Shown here: positions 57,401 to 64,000 of the stretch, piece after piece
Layout: each line of letters begins with the position of its first letter
How positions within the stretch are numbered: position 1 is the first letter of the stretch
Source: Leifsonia sp. ALI-44-B
GTDB taxonomy: Bacteria; Actinomycetota; Actinomycetes; Actinomycetales; Microbacteriaceae
Assembly (NCBI RefSeq): GCF_001984125.1
Contig: NZ_MTQL01000006.1
Coordinates: forward strand, 1,054,001-1,118,000
DNA length: 64,000 nucleotides
Direction of reading: 5' to 3'
Program-made: the position numbers and the translations under genes
Notes under the pieces: generated by a model
What the model was told of the DNA's origin: nothing
What the model saw: only the letters and a program-made list of their open reading frames with translations
The model's database searches: none

Positions 57401-57999
57401 GAGGCCACCCCCAATTCATCTCGTAGTCGGATCATCCCGTCGCGCAAACGGGTCTTGACGGTGCCGAGCGGCACGCTGAGGATCTCAGCCACTTCGCTCT
57501 GGCTGTATCCCCCGTAGTACGCCAGCGTGACCGCTTGACGTTGGAGTTCGGTGAGACGGGTCAAAGCCGTCTTCACTTTTGCATGTTCAATACTGATCTC
57601 CGCCTGTTCGGCGACCTGGTCGTACGCGGTGTCGATGTCGCGGATGCCGATCTTCACGTCTCGATCGCGCCCGGCCTGTGAGGCGCGAACCCGATCAATA
57701 GCGCGGCGGTGAGCAATCGTCATCATCCAGGATGTCGCAGCACCCCGACCTTCTTCGTACCGCGTCGCGGTCTGCCAGATCTCCAAGAAAACCTCTTGGG
57801 CAACCTCTTCGGATTGGGCGTTGTCGATGAGCACGCGCCGGATCAAACCCAGAACGCGCGGAGCGAGCATGTCATACAGCTCGGAGAACGCGGCTTGATC
57901 GCCGCGCGCCACCCGAGCAAGCAGCTCTTCCGCGGAAGAACGTGAGACGAGATCGAAACTCTCGTCAGACTCTGAAGGTGGGGCCACAACAACTAGCAT
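57397..57999 (-). CDS. sigK: ECF RNA polymerase sigma factor SigK
   Basis: The 200-residue ECF sigma factor has sigma2 (DQAAFSELYDMLAPRVLGLIRRVL ... EEVAQEVFLEIWQTA, GAATSWMMTIAHRRAIDRVR) and sigma4 (LTELQRQAVTLAYYGGYSQSEVAEILSVPLGTVKTRLRDGMIRLRDEL). The match is to the SigK group. The ATG at 57999 has AAGGAGG 11 nt upstream; further upstream the frame is non-coding and holds the leader hairpins. Confidence 0.94.
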   Translation of the reverse strand: MLVVVAPPSESDESFDLVSRSSAEELLARVARGDQAAFSELYDMLAPRVLGLIRRVLIDNAQSEEVAQEVFLEIWQTATRYEEGRGAATSWMMTIAHRRAIDRVRASQAGRDRDVKIGIRDIDTAYDQVAEQAEISIEHAKVKTALTRLTELQRQAVTLAYYGGYSQSEVAEILSVPLGTVKTRLRDGMIRLRDELGVAS

Positions 58000-58033
58000 C
58001 TCAGGTCCAACCTCCTTCCGCACATCGACAGGC

Positions 58034-58095
58034 GGTGGGGAGCAGCTCCGCCAGGTACCGCTCCCCACCTTGGGGGGTGAGGGACAATCACCCCC
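58034..58095 (-). promoter_or_regulatory. Two strong stem-loops in sigK leader
   Basis: Arms 58034-58043/58060-58069 (perfect 10 bp) and 58073-58080/58088-58095 (perfect 8 bp, GGGGGTGA) lie back to back, 35-96 nt upstream of the sigK ATG on the minus strand. Neither has a T-run. They could control translation or stability of the sigK mRNA, or mark a regulator site. A TATTCT hexamer near 58117 could be the -10. Confidence 0.5.
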
Positions 58096-58460
58096 GATGC
58101 TGTCGCGCTGAGAATAAATCCTCAGGCGACTCCCTCCGTAACGTCGACCAGCGACGGTGGAACACCGTTCACGCGGCGCGCACACGGATGGGGGCTCGTG
58201 ACCGACCGACGGAGTGCGACGCGGGCTGCGTCGGTCACTCGCTTTACGTGCTTCGATCGGGTCATACAAGGGGTTCGGCGCACGGCGGGGATCGGATTGG
58301 TCGGATCTGGGAAATTTCCGAGATCGGCTGGGAATTGCCCGGCGGGAGTTTGCGGCCGGACCGCGGAAACCCGACAGGTCCTTCTGCGGATCGCCGGCTA
58401 GTTCTCCTGCGAATCGTCCAGCAGGTCTTTCTGCGGATCGTTCCGAGGCACTTGGCAGAC

Positions 58461-58560
58461 AAAAAAGGCCGGGCCGCAGAACGCCTCTCGGCGCGAGGCC
58501 GCTCAGAGCGGCGAATATTGGAGCCCGGGGTTACTGCGGCCCGGCGAGAAACAACTCTAA
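58461..58560 (-). ncRNA. Candidate small structured RNA with intrinsic terminator
   Basis: In the 700-bp gap between sigK and the next gene, a perfect 12-bp helix (58468-58479/58534-58545) encloses two smaller hairpins (GCCTC/GAGGC and CCGCT/AGCGG, about 58482-58512). It ends, on the minus strand, in six T (58466-58461). A TAGAGT hexamer just upstream on that strand (about 58553-58558) could be a -10. The predicted transcript is ~85 nt. I do not recognise an Rfam family. The rest of 58100-58697 shows only short imperfect repeats (CTTCTGCGGATCG twice) and no gene. Confidence 0.4.
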
Positions 58561-58697
58561 CAAAATCCGGCGGGGCCGGAGCGGTGTTCGCGGTGAGCGA
58601 GAGCCACGCCGTGGATGCTTGACAGTCGGGCGACGCAGCGGGCCCGGTTCCCGGCACGGCTCGTCAGTCGCATGAGGCGGGCTCCCGGTGCGGCTGG

Positions 58698-59327
58698 TCA
58701 GTCGAGCGACTCCGAGCGCCAGAGCTTCGCACCGCTGGCCAGATCGGTGGCGAGGTGCGACAGGCGCGACGCACGCGTGGTGAGGACCGTCGAGCGTTCG
58801 GGTTCGGTGGGCTCGGAATCATCCGCGACGCTCGTGCACCCCGCCGAGGACACCCGGCAGAAGGCAGCCGCACGTTCGAGCGCGACCGCGAAGTCGCCCG
58901 TGTAGACACCGCGCAGGATCTCGTCGGCGAGGATGGTGATCTCGTCGGGGCCCGTCGGCATCGAGGCGCCGGCTACGACCGGATCGATCGAGTCGATGAC
59001 CTCGGTGCCGCGCTGGAAGTAGAAGCTCGACGAGGTGGGGTCCTGGCGGATCATCAGGCGCAGCAGGTAGATGCGCCACAGCACGCCCGGCAGGGTGCGC
59101 GGAAGGGCACGGGACCAGAGCTCGGCGATGGCGTCGATGCCGTGCTGGTCGGTGTAGGCGATGAGGCGTTCGACGGTCTCACCGTCGGGGTCGGCGCGCA
59201 CGCGGGCGAGAAGGGCGTGGGCCGTTTCGTGGGCAACGCGGCTCGTCACGGCGGGATCGACGCCGCCCTGCATCCCCTCGAAGACGAAGCCCGGCACCTT
59301 CACGGGCTTGTGGAATTCTTCTGACAT
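58698..59327 (-). CDS. Conserved actinobacterial protein of unknown function
   Basis: The 209-residue protein reads HKPVKVPGFVFEGMQGGVDPAVTSRVAHETAHALLARVR, then LIAYTDQHGIDAIAELWSRALPRTLPGVLWRIYLLRLMIR and DEITILADEILRGVYTGDFAVALERAAAFCRV. It is helical and soluble, with no signal peptide. Databases often label this family as an RNA polymerase beta subunit, which I consider wrong because nothing resembles RpoB. HETAH is reminiscent of HExxH but is not supported as a protease motif. Confidence 0.82.
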   Translation of the reverse strand: MSEEFHKPVKVPGFVFEGMQGGVDPAVTSRVAHETAHALLARVRADPDGETVERLIAYTDQHGIDAIAELWSRALPRTLPGVLWRIYLLRLMIRQDPTSSSFYFQRGTEVIDSIDPVVAGASMPTGPDEITILADEILRGVYTGDFAVALERAAAFCRVSSAGCTSVADDSEPTEPERSTVLTTRASRLSHLATDLASGAKLWRSESLD

Positions 59328-59382
59328 GGTCCCCCTCGAGTGTTCGAAGCACTGCTTGGAACACGGTAAGTTAATACGTGTT

Positions 59383-59455
59383 GGGCCTGTAGCTCAGTTG
59401 GTAGAGCATCGGACTTTTAATCCGCGGGTCGTGGGTTCGAGCCCCACCGGGCCCA
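59383..59455 (+). tRNA. tRNA-Lys(TTT)
   Basis: A 73-nt cloverleaf: acceptor GGGCCTG/CGGGCCC (one T-G), anticodon stem TCGGA/TCCGC with loop CTTTTAA (anticodon TTT), T-stem GTGGG/CCCAC, discriminator A. CCA is encoded at 59456-59458. Confidence 0.97.
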
Positions 59456-59465
59456 CCACGAAAAC

Positions 59466-59502
59466 AGCCGGTCGAGAATGAATATTCCGAACCGGCTTTT
59501 TT
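59466..59502 (+). terminator. Terminator of tRNA-Lys
   Basis: GCCGGT(C)G / CG(A)ACCGGC stem followed by TTTTTT on the plus strand, 8 nt after the encoded CCA. Confidence 0.88.
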
Positions 59503-59568
59503 CATGCCCGTATGCGGTGTCGCGCAGGGCGGGCGACGGGGCGAAGGGCGAAGGCGAGGGGCGCTGCG

Positions 59569-59718
59569 TCAGTAAGACGTGGCCATGTACTTGTCGAAGC
59601 ATTCGTCGCTGCAGCAGAGCATGCCGCGGCGCGGGACACGCTTGCGACAGCGCGCGCATTTCATGCCGGCGTCGTGGCGCAGCCAGAACGCTATTCTCTG
59701 GATCGAGGAAGTGGGCAT
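59569..59718 (-). CDS. Small zinc-ribbon protein (49 aa)
   Basis: A 49-residue frame contains MKCARCRKRVPRRGMLCCSDEC, that is CxxC (C21, C24) and CCxxxC (C35, C36, C40), a plausible four-Cys zinc site. It ends FDKYMATSY. The first 18 residues (MPTSSIQRIAFWLRHDAG) are weaker; AGGAGG lies 16 nt before this ATG, and an internal ATG at residue 19 is the other possible start. A G-rich dyad lies upstream. The role may be RNA, DNA or protein binding; it is unknown. Confidence 0.6.
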   Translation of the reverse strand: MPTSSIQRIAFWLRHDAGMKCARCRKRVPRRGMLCCSDECFDKYMATSY

Positions 59719-59742
59719 GACATCAGTTTATGTCCTCCTTTT

Positions 59743-59788
59743 GGTGGACAAGGGGGGTATCCCCTCCAAGTGGGGGTCCACCCCACTT
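59743..59788. promoter_or_regulatory. G/C-rich dyads upstream of zinc-ribbon gene
   Basis: GGTGGAC (59743-59749) pairs with GTCCACC (59776-59782). Nested inside is GGGG-TAT-CCCC (59753-59764 region); AAGTGGGG (59768-59775) pairs with CCCCACTT (59781-59788). The ATACCCC core recalls CsoR-type copper operators, but the match is partial. Confidence 0.35.
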
Positions 59789-59868
59789 CTGGGGAACTCC
59801 GGGGTGCAGTCCAGTATGGATGACATCCCGAGACGCGGGCAGGATGAACCACCCGCCACCCGCCGCTT

Positions 59869-60219
59869 CTACATGGCCTCGAGGCCATCCTCGTCGTAGA
59901 ACTGCCGCTCACCCCACGATTGATCGTGGTAGGCGACACCGCGCGGGCGGGACAGTGCGTCGGCGCGACGGTTGAGGCTGGAGATGACGGCCGAGGTGTC
60001 CGGCTCTTCGATGTCCGAGGTTTCGGGCATGCTGACCAGTTCGCTGGCCGGCCCGATGACCAGTTGCACGGGCACCATGTCCCCGCGATCGCCGACAGCC
60101 GGTATCTCGACGGTTTCCGCTTTCTGTTTCAGGCCCAGCGCGGCCACGAAACGAAGGAGCGCGTCCGCGACGCCGTCTGTCGTCAGGAATGAGACACCTG
60201 CATACGAGACTCGTTTCAT
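59869..60219 (-). CDS. Small conserved hypothetical protein
   Basis: From the ATG at 60219 the 116-residue protein begins MKRVSYAGVSFLTTDGVADALLRFVAALG and continues with VPVQLVIGPASELVSMPE. The C-terminal half is polar and probably disordered, ending GERQFYDEDGLEAM. It has the look of a conserved Microbacteriaceae protein. I recognise no domain or function. Confidence 0.7.
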   Translation of the reverse strand: MKRVSYAGVSFLTTDGVADALLRFVAALGLKQKAETVEIPAVGDRGDMVPVQLVIGPASELVSMPETSDIEEPDTSAVISSLNRRADALSRPRGVAYHDQSWGERQFYDEDGLEAM

Positions 60220-60312
60220 GACCTCAGTGTCTGTGTCGCTCCTTCGGGCGGACAAGGGGTTGCGATCTCAGAGTGCCAGGAGTACCGGGACGCCCCCGTG
60301 GTGGCCGGACTC

Positions 60313-60405
60313 AGTAGCGGCAGTCTCGGTGTTGGCCAGTCTCGGTGATGGCCAGTCTCAGTAGCGGCAGTCTCAATAGCGGCCGGTCTCAGTAGCGCCC
60401 AGTCA
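60313..60405. repeat. Degenerate 15/16-bp tandem repeat
   Basis: About six units of the type AGTAGCGGCAGTCTC / GGTGATGGCCAGTCTC run head to tail in the gap between two minus-strand genes. Unit length alternates between 15 and 16 bp. The remainder of 60220-60525 holds only the terminator below. Confidence 0.8.
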
Positions 60406-60450
60406 CCGGTCGCGATCGGTCCAGCTGTGTGCCGGTCGCAGATGTGACGA

Positions 60451-60476
60451 AGGAGGAGACCCGCAGGTCTCCTCCT
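60451..60476 (-). terminator. Stem-loop after small membrane protein gene
   Basis: AGGAGGAGACC-CGCA-GGTCTCCTCCT, perfect 11-bp arms, about 50 nt downstream of the 55-aa gene on the minus strand. Confidence 0.8.
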
Positions 60477-60525
60477 CGTGGGCACGGCCGCAGTTGCTGC
60501 GGGCCCGTGCGAGTGTGTGGGCGCT

Positions 60526-60693
60526 CTAGCGCGCGGAGCGGCTGTTGAGGAAGTGCACCGGGATGGCGATCGCGAGCGAGATGGCGACGATGCCGGCGAA
60601 GAAGACGAGCGCCTGGAAGCTCGTGAGCGTGATGGCGAGACCGAACAGGTACATGCCGCCGACGAAGAGGATGATTGCGAGAACGAAAGCCAT
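60526..60693 (-). CDS. Small two-helix membrane protein (55 aa)
   Basis: A 55-residue frame starts MAFVLAIILFVGGMYLFG and ends PVHFLNSRSAR. Two hydrophobic helices are joined by a short TSFQAL turn, with a basic C-terminus. It has its own terminator and lies 53 bp beyond the dnaE2 end. Its function is unknown. Similar short proteins are, to my knowledge, widespread in Microbacteriaceae. Confidence 0.68.
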   Translation of the reverse strand: MAFVLAIILFVGGMYLFGLAITLTSFQALVFFAGIVAISLAIAIPVHFLNSRSAR

Positions 60694-60746
60694 GCAAGCA
60701 TTCTAGCCGTGACGGCGGGGTGTCGATACGCTCGGCCAGCGCCGGT

Positions 60747-63700
60747 TCACTGGAAATCCCGCGACCGCGTGCGCGCGCTGAGGCTGAGGCTTTCGAGCCC
60801 GTCGGCGACGAGGTTGATGATGCCGTCGTCTGAGCGCTCGAGGAGTCCCCGCACGATCATGGCGGGTGCCTCGCGCGCGACCCGCAGGTGTCGCCGCCAC
60901 ACCCCGACGCTGCAGATGACGTTCATCAGTCCCGTCTCGTCTTCGAGGTTGACGAAGGTGATGCCGGATGCCGTCGCGGGCCGTTGGCGGTGCGTGACGA
61001 CCCCGGCCACCCGCACGCGTCGGCCGCTCTCGGCGCTGCGCAGCTCTTCGGCCGACAGGATGCCCTGCTGCCGGAGCTCGGCGCGCAGGTGCCTGACGGG
61101 ATGGTCGTCGGGCGACACCCCCGTCGACCACAGATCGGAGACGACCTCTTCTTCGGCCGTGAGCAGGTCGAAGAGCGGGGGTTGCACGTCGACGAGGGTG
61201 CCGGCGAGCTGGTTGGGGCGTTCTTGTGAGGCTTGTTCGGCTTTCCAGAGGGCCTCGCGGCGCTGCAGCCCGAGCGACTGGAACGCACCGGCCGCCGACA
61301 GGGCTTCGAGCTGGGGTGCCGTGAGCCCGACCCGGCGCGCCAGGTCGTGCATGTCTCGGTAGGGCCCGCCGCGTCGGCGTTCTTCGACGATCTGGGTAGC
61401 CTTGGCCAGGCCGATCTTGGTCACGCTCGCGAGCCCCTCGCGCACGGCGTAGCGGCCGTCGCGGCGGTGCACGGTGGAGTCGAACGGGATCGAACGGTCG
61501 AACGGGGGCACGGGCGGCTGTTCGGCATCGCAGCAGGCGTCGAGCCCCGTCGCACCCGCGGGCCGGTCGTCGTCGGGGTCGAGCGGCTCGAGCGTGGCGT
61601 GCGCCTCTGACCGTTGGATGTCGGGGCGGTGCGTGATCACACCGTGACGACGGGCATCGGCCACGAGGCTCTGCGGCGAGTAGAAGCCCATCGGTTGCGC
61701 CCGCAGCAGCGCGGCGAGGAACGCGGCCGGGTAGTGCAACCGCATCCACGCGCTGGCGTAGACGATCAGGCCGAAGCTGATGGAGTGGCTCTCGGCGAAA
61801 CCGAAGTTGGCGAAGGCCTGGATTTTGCCGTAGACGACATCGGCGTCCTCCCCCACGATGCCGTTGCCCGCCATGCCGGCGTAGAGCTTGGTCTTGAGCG
61901 ACTCGATCTTCTCTTCGCCGCGTTTGGAACCCATGGCCCGCCGCAGCAGATCGGCGTCTTCGCCCGTGCATCCGCCGACCACCATGGCCATCTGCATGAG
62001 TTGCTCTTGGAAGAGGGGAACGCCGAGGGTGCGTTCGAGCACGGGCTCGAGGGCGGGGTGCAGATAGGTGATCTCTTCGGCCCCCGTGCGCCGGCGGATG
62101 TAGGGGTGCACGGCGCCGCCCTGGATGGGGCCCGGCCGAACCATGGCGATCTGGATCACCAGATCGTAGAAGCGGCGCGGCAGCATGCGCGGGAGCATGC
62201 CCATCTGCGCGCGCGATTCGACCTGGAAGACGCCCACCGAGTCGGCGTAGCAGAGCTGGTCGTAGACGGCGGCCTCTTCTTTGGGCAGGGTGGCCAAGGT
62301 CCAGCGTTCGCCGCAGAACTCGTCGGCCAGGTCGAAGGCGTATTGCATGGCGGCGAGGATGCCGAGGCCCAGCAGATCGAATTTGACGAGACCCATCCAC
62401 GCGCAATCGTCCTTATCCCACTGCAGCACCGTGCGGCCATCCATGCGACCGTGTTCGATGGGGCTGACCTCGCCGACGGGCCGGTCGGTGAGCACCATGC
62501 CGCCGGAGTGGATGCCGAGGTGCCGGGGGAAACGCAGCACCTGCTGGGCCAGGTCGACGACCGCGTCGGGGATGTCGTGGTCTTCGCTCGAGGCGACGGC
62601 CCCCCAGCGCTCGACCTGTTTCGACCAGGCATCCTGTTGCCCGGGGCTGTGGCCGAGCGCCTTGGCCATATCGCGCACCGCGAATTTGGGGCGGTAGGTG
62701 ATGACGTTGGCCACCTGCGCCGCGTTGAAGCGCCCGTATCGCTCATAGACGTGTTGGATGACTTCTTCCCGTCGGTCGGAGTCGAAATCGACGTCGATAT
62801 CGGGCTCTTCGTCGCGCATGCTCGACAGGAAACGCTCGAAGGGCAGGCCGTAGTAGATGGAGTCGACGGCCGTGATGCCGAGCAGATAGCAAACGGCCGA
62901 GTTGGCCGCCGAACCACGCCCCTGGCAGAGGATGCCGCGGTTGCGGGCGAAGTGCACGAGCTCGTGCACGATGAGGAAGTAGCCCGGGAAGTCTTTGTGC
63001 TCGATGACCTCGAGTTCGCGTTCGATGCGCGTGCGCACCTCGGGGGTGAGGGTGCCGTAGAGCTTGTCCGCGCCCTCCCAGGTGAGGGCCCGCAGCCAGC
63101 TCATGGGCGTGTGGCCGGGCGGTACCTCTTGTTTGGGCAGGCCGGGGCTGACGCTCTTCAGCCGGAACCCGAGTTCGTCGGCATAGCCGACGGTGCGCGC
63201 GACGGCGTCGGGGTAGCGGGCGAAGAGGCGCGACATCTCGCGGCCGGAACGCAGGTGGGCACGACCCGTCGCGGGCAGCCATCCATCGAGCTGGTCGAGG
63301 CTGCGGCGCGCGCGCACGGCGGCGAGCGCCTCGGCCAGACGGTGTTGTTCGGGGGCCGCGTAGTGCACATTTCCCGTGACGACCGTGGGCAGGTGGAGTT
63401 CGCTGGCCAGCACGGCGAGCGCCGCGTTGGCCGCACTGTCGGTGGGATGGCCGTGGTCGGTGAGCTCGACGATCACGTTGTCGGGGCCGAAGCGGTCGAC
63501 GAGCCGCCGCAGTTCGAGCCGCGCGGCGTCGGCACCGGAGCGCTGCAGGGCCGAGCGGACGGTGCCCTTGCGGCATCCCGTGAGCACGAGCCAGGAGTCT
63601 TCTGCCGCGTCGGCGAGATCGTCGAGCCGGTAGCGCGGGCTGCCTTTCTCGGCGCCGTCGGCGAGCTGCGCCGTGGTGATGGCGCGCGAGAGCCGATGAT

Positions 63701-64000
63701 AGCCCTCTTGCCGGCGGGCCAGCACGAGCAGGTGATGACCCTCGGGATCGGGTTCGCCGTTTTGCGGGGCCGTGAGTTCGAGCGAGAGTTCGGCGCCGAA
63801 GATGGTGCCGAGGCCCGCATGCGCCTCGGCGGCTTCGGCGAGGCGCACGGCGCCGTAGAGGCCGTCGTGATCGGTGAGGGCGATGGCGTGCAGCCCGAGC
63901 CGCACGGCCTCTTCGACCAGGGCTTCTGGCCCGGAGGCGCCGTCGAGGAAGCTGAAGTTCGAGTGCGCGTGCAGCTCGGCATAGGGCACGACGGGCGCGC
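60747..64000 (-). CDS. dnaE2: Error-prone DNA polymerase III alpha DnaE2, 5' end outside window
   Basis: The frame is open to the right window edge; the codons before the GTG at 63989 read A-P-V-V-P-Y-A-E-L, so the true start lies beyond 64000. Domains in order: PHP (AELHAHSNFSFLDGASG, ALTDHDGLYG), palm with the catalytic Asp motif PDIDVDFDSDRREEV, fingers and FANFGFAESHSISFG, then an OB fold near the C-terminus (VRVAGVVTHRQRPATASGITFVNLEDETG). The latter segment is typical of DnaE2. It copies damaged DNA in SOS mutagenesis with ImuA'/ImuB, which are expected just upstream outside the window. Confidence 0.95.
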   Translation of the reverse strand, partial: APVVPYAELHAHSNFSFLDGASGPEALVEEAVRLGLHAIALTDHDGLYGAVRLAEAAEAHAGLGTIFGAELSLELTAPQNGEPDPEGHHLLVLARRQEGYHRLSRAITTAQLADGAEKGSPRYRLDDLADAAEDSWLVLTGCRKGTVRSALQRSGADAARLELRRLVDRFGPDNVIVELTDHGHPTDSAANAALAVLASELHLPTVVTGNVHYAAPEQHRLAEALAAVRARRSLDQLDGWLPATGRAHLRSGREMSRLFARYPDAVARTVGYADELGFRLKSVSPGLPKQEVPPGHTPMSWLRALTWEGADKLYGTLTPEVRTRIERELEVIEHKDFPGYFLIVHELVHFARNRGILCQGRGSAANSAVCYLLGITAVDSIYYGLPFERFLSSMRDEEPDIDVDFDSDRREEVIQHVYERYGRFNAAQVANVITYRPKFAVRDMAKALGHSPGQQDAWSKQVERWGAVASSEDHDIPDAVVDLAQQVLRFPRHLGIHSGGMVLTDRPVGEVSPIEHGRMDGRTVLQWDKDDCAWMGLVKFDLLGLGILAAMQYAFDLADEFCGERWTLATLPKEEAAVYDQLCYADSVGVFQVESRAQMGMLPRMLPRRFYDLVIQIAMVRPGPIQGGAVHPYIRRRTGAEEITYLHPALEPVLERTLGVPLFQEQLMQMAMVVGGCTGEDADLLRRAMGSKRGEEKIESLKTKLYAGMAGNGIVGEDADVVYGKIQAFANFGFAESHSISFGLIVYASAWMRLHYPAAFLAALLRAQPMGFYSPQSLVADARRHGVITHRPDIQRSEAHATLEPLDPDDDRPAGATGLDACCDAEQPPVPPFDRSIPFDSTVHRRDGRYAVREGLASVTKIGLAKATQIVEERRRGGPYRDMHDLARRVGLTAPQLEALSAAGAFQSLGLQRREALWKAEQASQERPNQLAGTLVDVQPPLFDLLTAEEEVVSDLWSTGVSPDDHPVRHLRAELRQQGILSAEELRSAESGRRVRVAGVVTHRQRPATASGITFVNLEDETGLMNVICSVGVWRRHLRVAREAPAMIVRGLLERSDDGIINLVADGLESLSLSARTRSRDFQ

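Noticed and set aside
58698..59327. RNA polymerase beta subunit, as this family is sometimes labelled
   Set aside because: At 209 residues it has no RpoB motif; the label seems to be a propagated annotation error.
59512..59823. 103-codon plus-strand frame after tRNA-Lys
   Set aside because: It runs opposite the zinc-ribbon frame and through the G-rich dyads, with no conserved-looking segment; the minus-strand Cys pattern is more convincing.

Overview
This 64 kb window is a high-GC Gram-positive chromosome segment. The gene set points to Actinobacteria, most likely family Microbacteriaceae: mycothiol synthase (mshD), GlnR, SenX3-RegX3, CarD, SigK with an RskA-type anti-sigma factor, an XPB-like helicase pair, DnaE2, a bifunctional IspDF, CIRCE-controlled groEL, and families such as DUF3027, DUF3263, DUF5997 and DUF4032. 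I cannot name the genus or species. Almost everything is core chromosome; no phage, transposase, integrase or CRISPR array is visible.

Layout. 1-5.2 kb: a window-truncated giant surface phosphoesterase, an M50-like membrane protease, and an XRE-nucleotidyltransferase (MNT) antitoxin-like gene whose HEPN partner is reduced to about 20 codons. 5.25-8.5 kb: a clearly lower-GC island with rare AT-rich codons. It holds two translationally coupled genes, a GT32-like glycosyltransferase and a three-part GT25 / P-loop / GH16 fusion protein, and abuts the 3' end of a tRNA-Arg(CCT). This is the most unusual content of the window. 8.6-14.4 kb: HNH nuclease, NlpC/P60 peptidoglycan hydrolase, DtxR-type regulator, SerC, an extremely acidic DUF3027 protein and a cold-shock-domain protein. 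14.5-21.2 kb: a helicase-associated protein with XPB, then a two-component system whose kinase carries a ~130-residue disordered insertion in its ATP-binding domain.

21.4-29.6 kb: groEL with CIRCE, cspA, LytR_C, DUF3263 and DUF2332 proteins, MsrB with a nitroreductase-like protein, a DMT-type transporter, tRNA-Thr(TGT) and a membrane-anchored DsbA-like thioredoxin. 29.8-36.9 kb: a sugar-ABC ATPase, a DUF4032 kinase-like protein, and the rlmB-cysS-ispDF run with carD upstream. 36.9-41.2 kb: a lipoprotein, SenX3-RegX3, PhoU and GpmA. 41.2-47 kb: a LysR-like substrate-binding protein without HTH, DUF5997, a methyltransferase, FUSC and YgfZ proteins, nitrobindin and small membrane proteins.

47-56.2 kb is a phosphate/polyphosphate block: GlnR and MshD, then Ppk1 with a NUDIX-SixA protein (MutT1-like), then pstSCAB behind a three-repeat PHO-box-like element. 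Together with SenX3-RegX3-PhoU 15 kb away it gives the cell sensing, uptake and storage of phosphate in one neighbourhood. 56.3-64 kb: rskA-sigK with a structured leader, a candidate small RNA, tRNA-Lys(TTT), small proteins including a zinc-ribbon and a two-helix membrane protein, and the start-truncated dnaE2 gene running off the right edge. Three small genes (35, 49 and 55 aa) were found by reading the sequence directly. Many genes end in strong perfect stem-loops, often placed between convergent genes.
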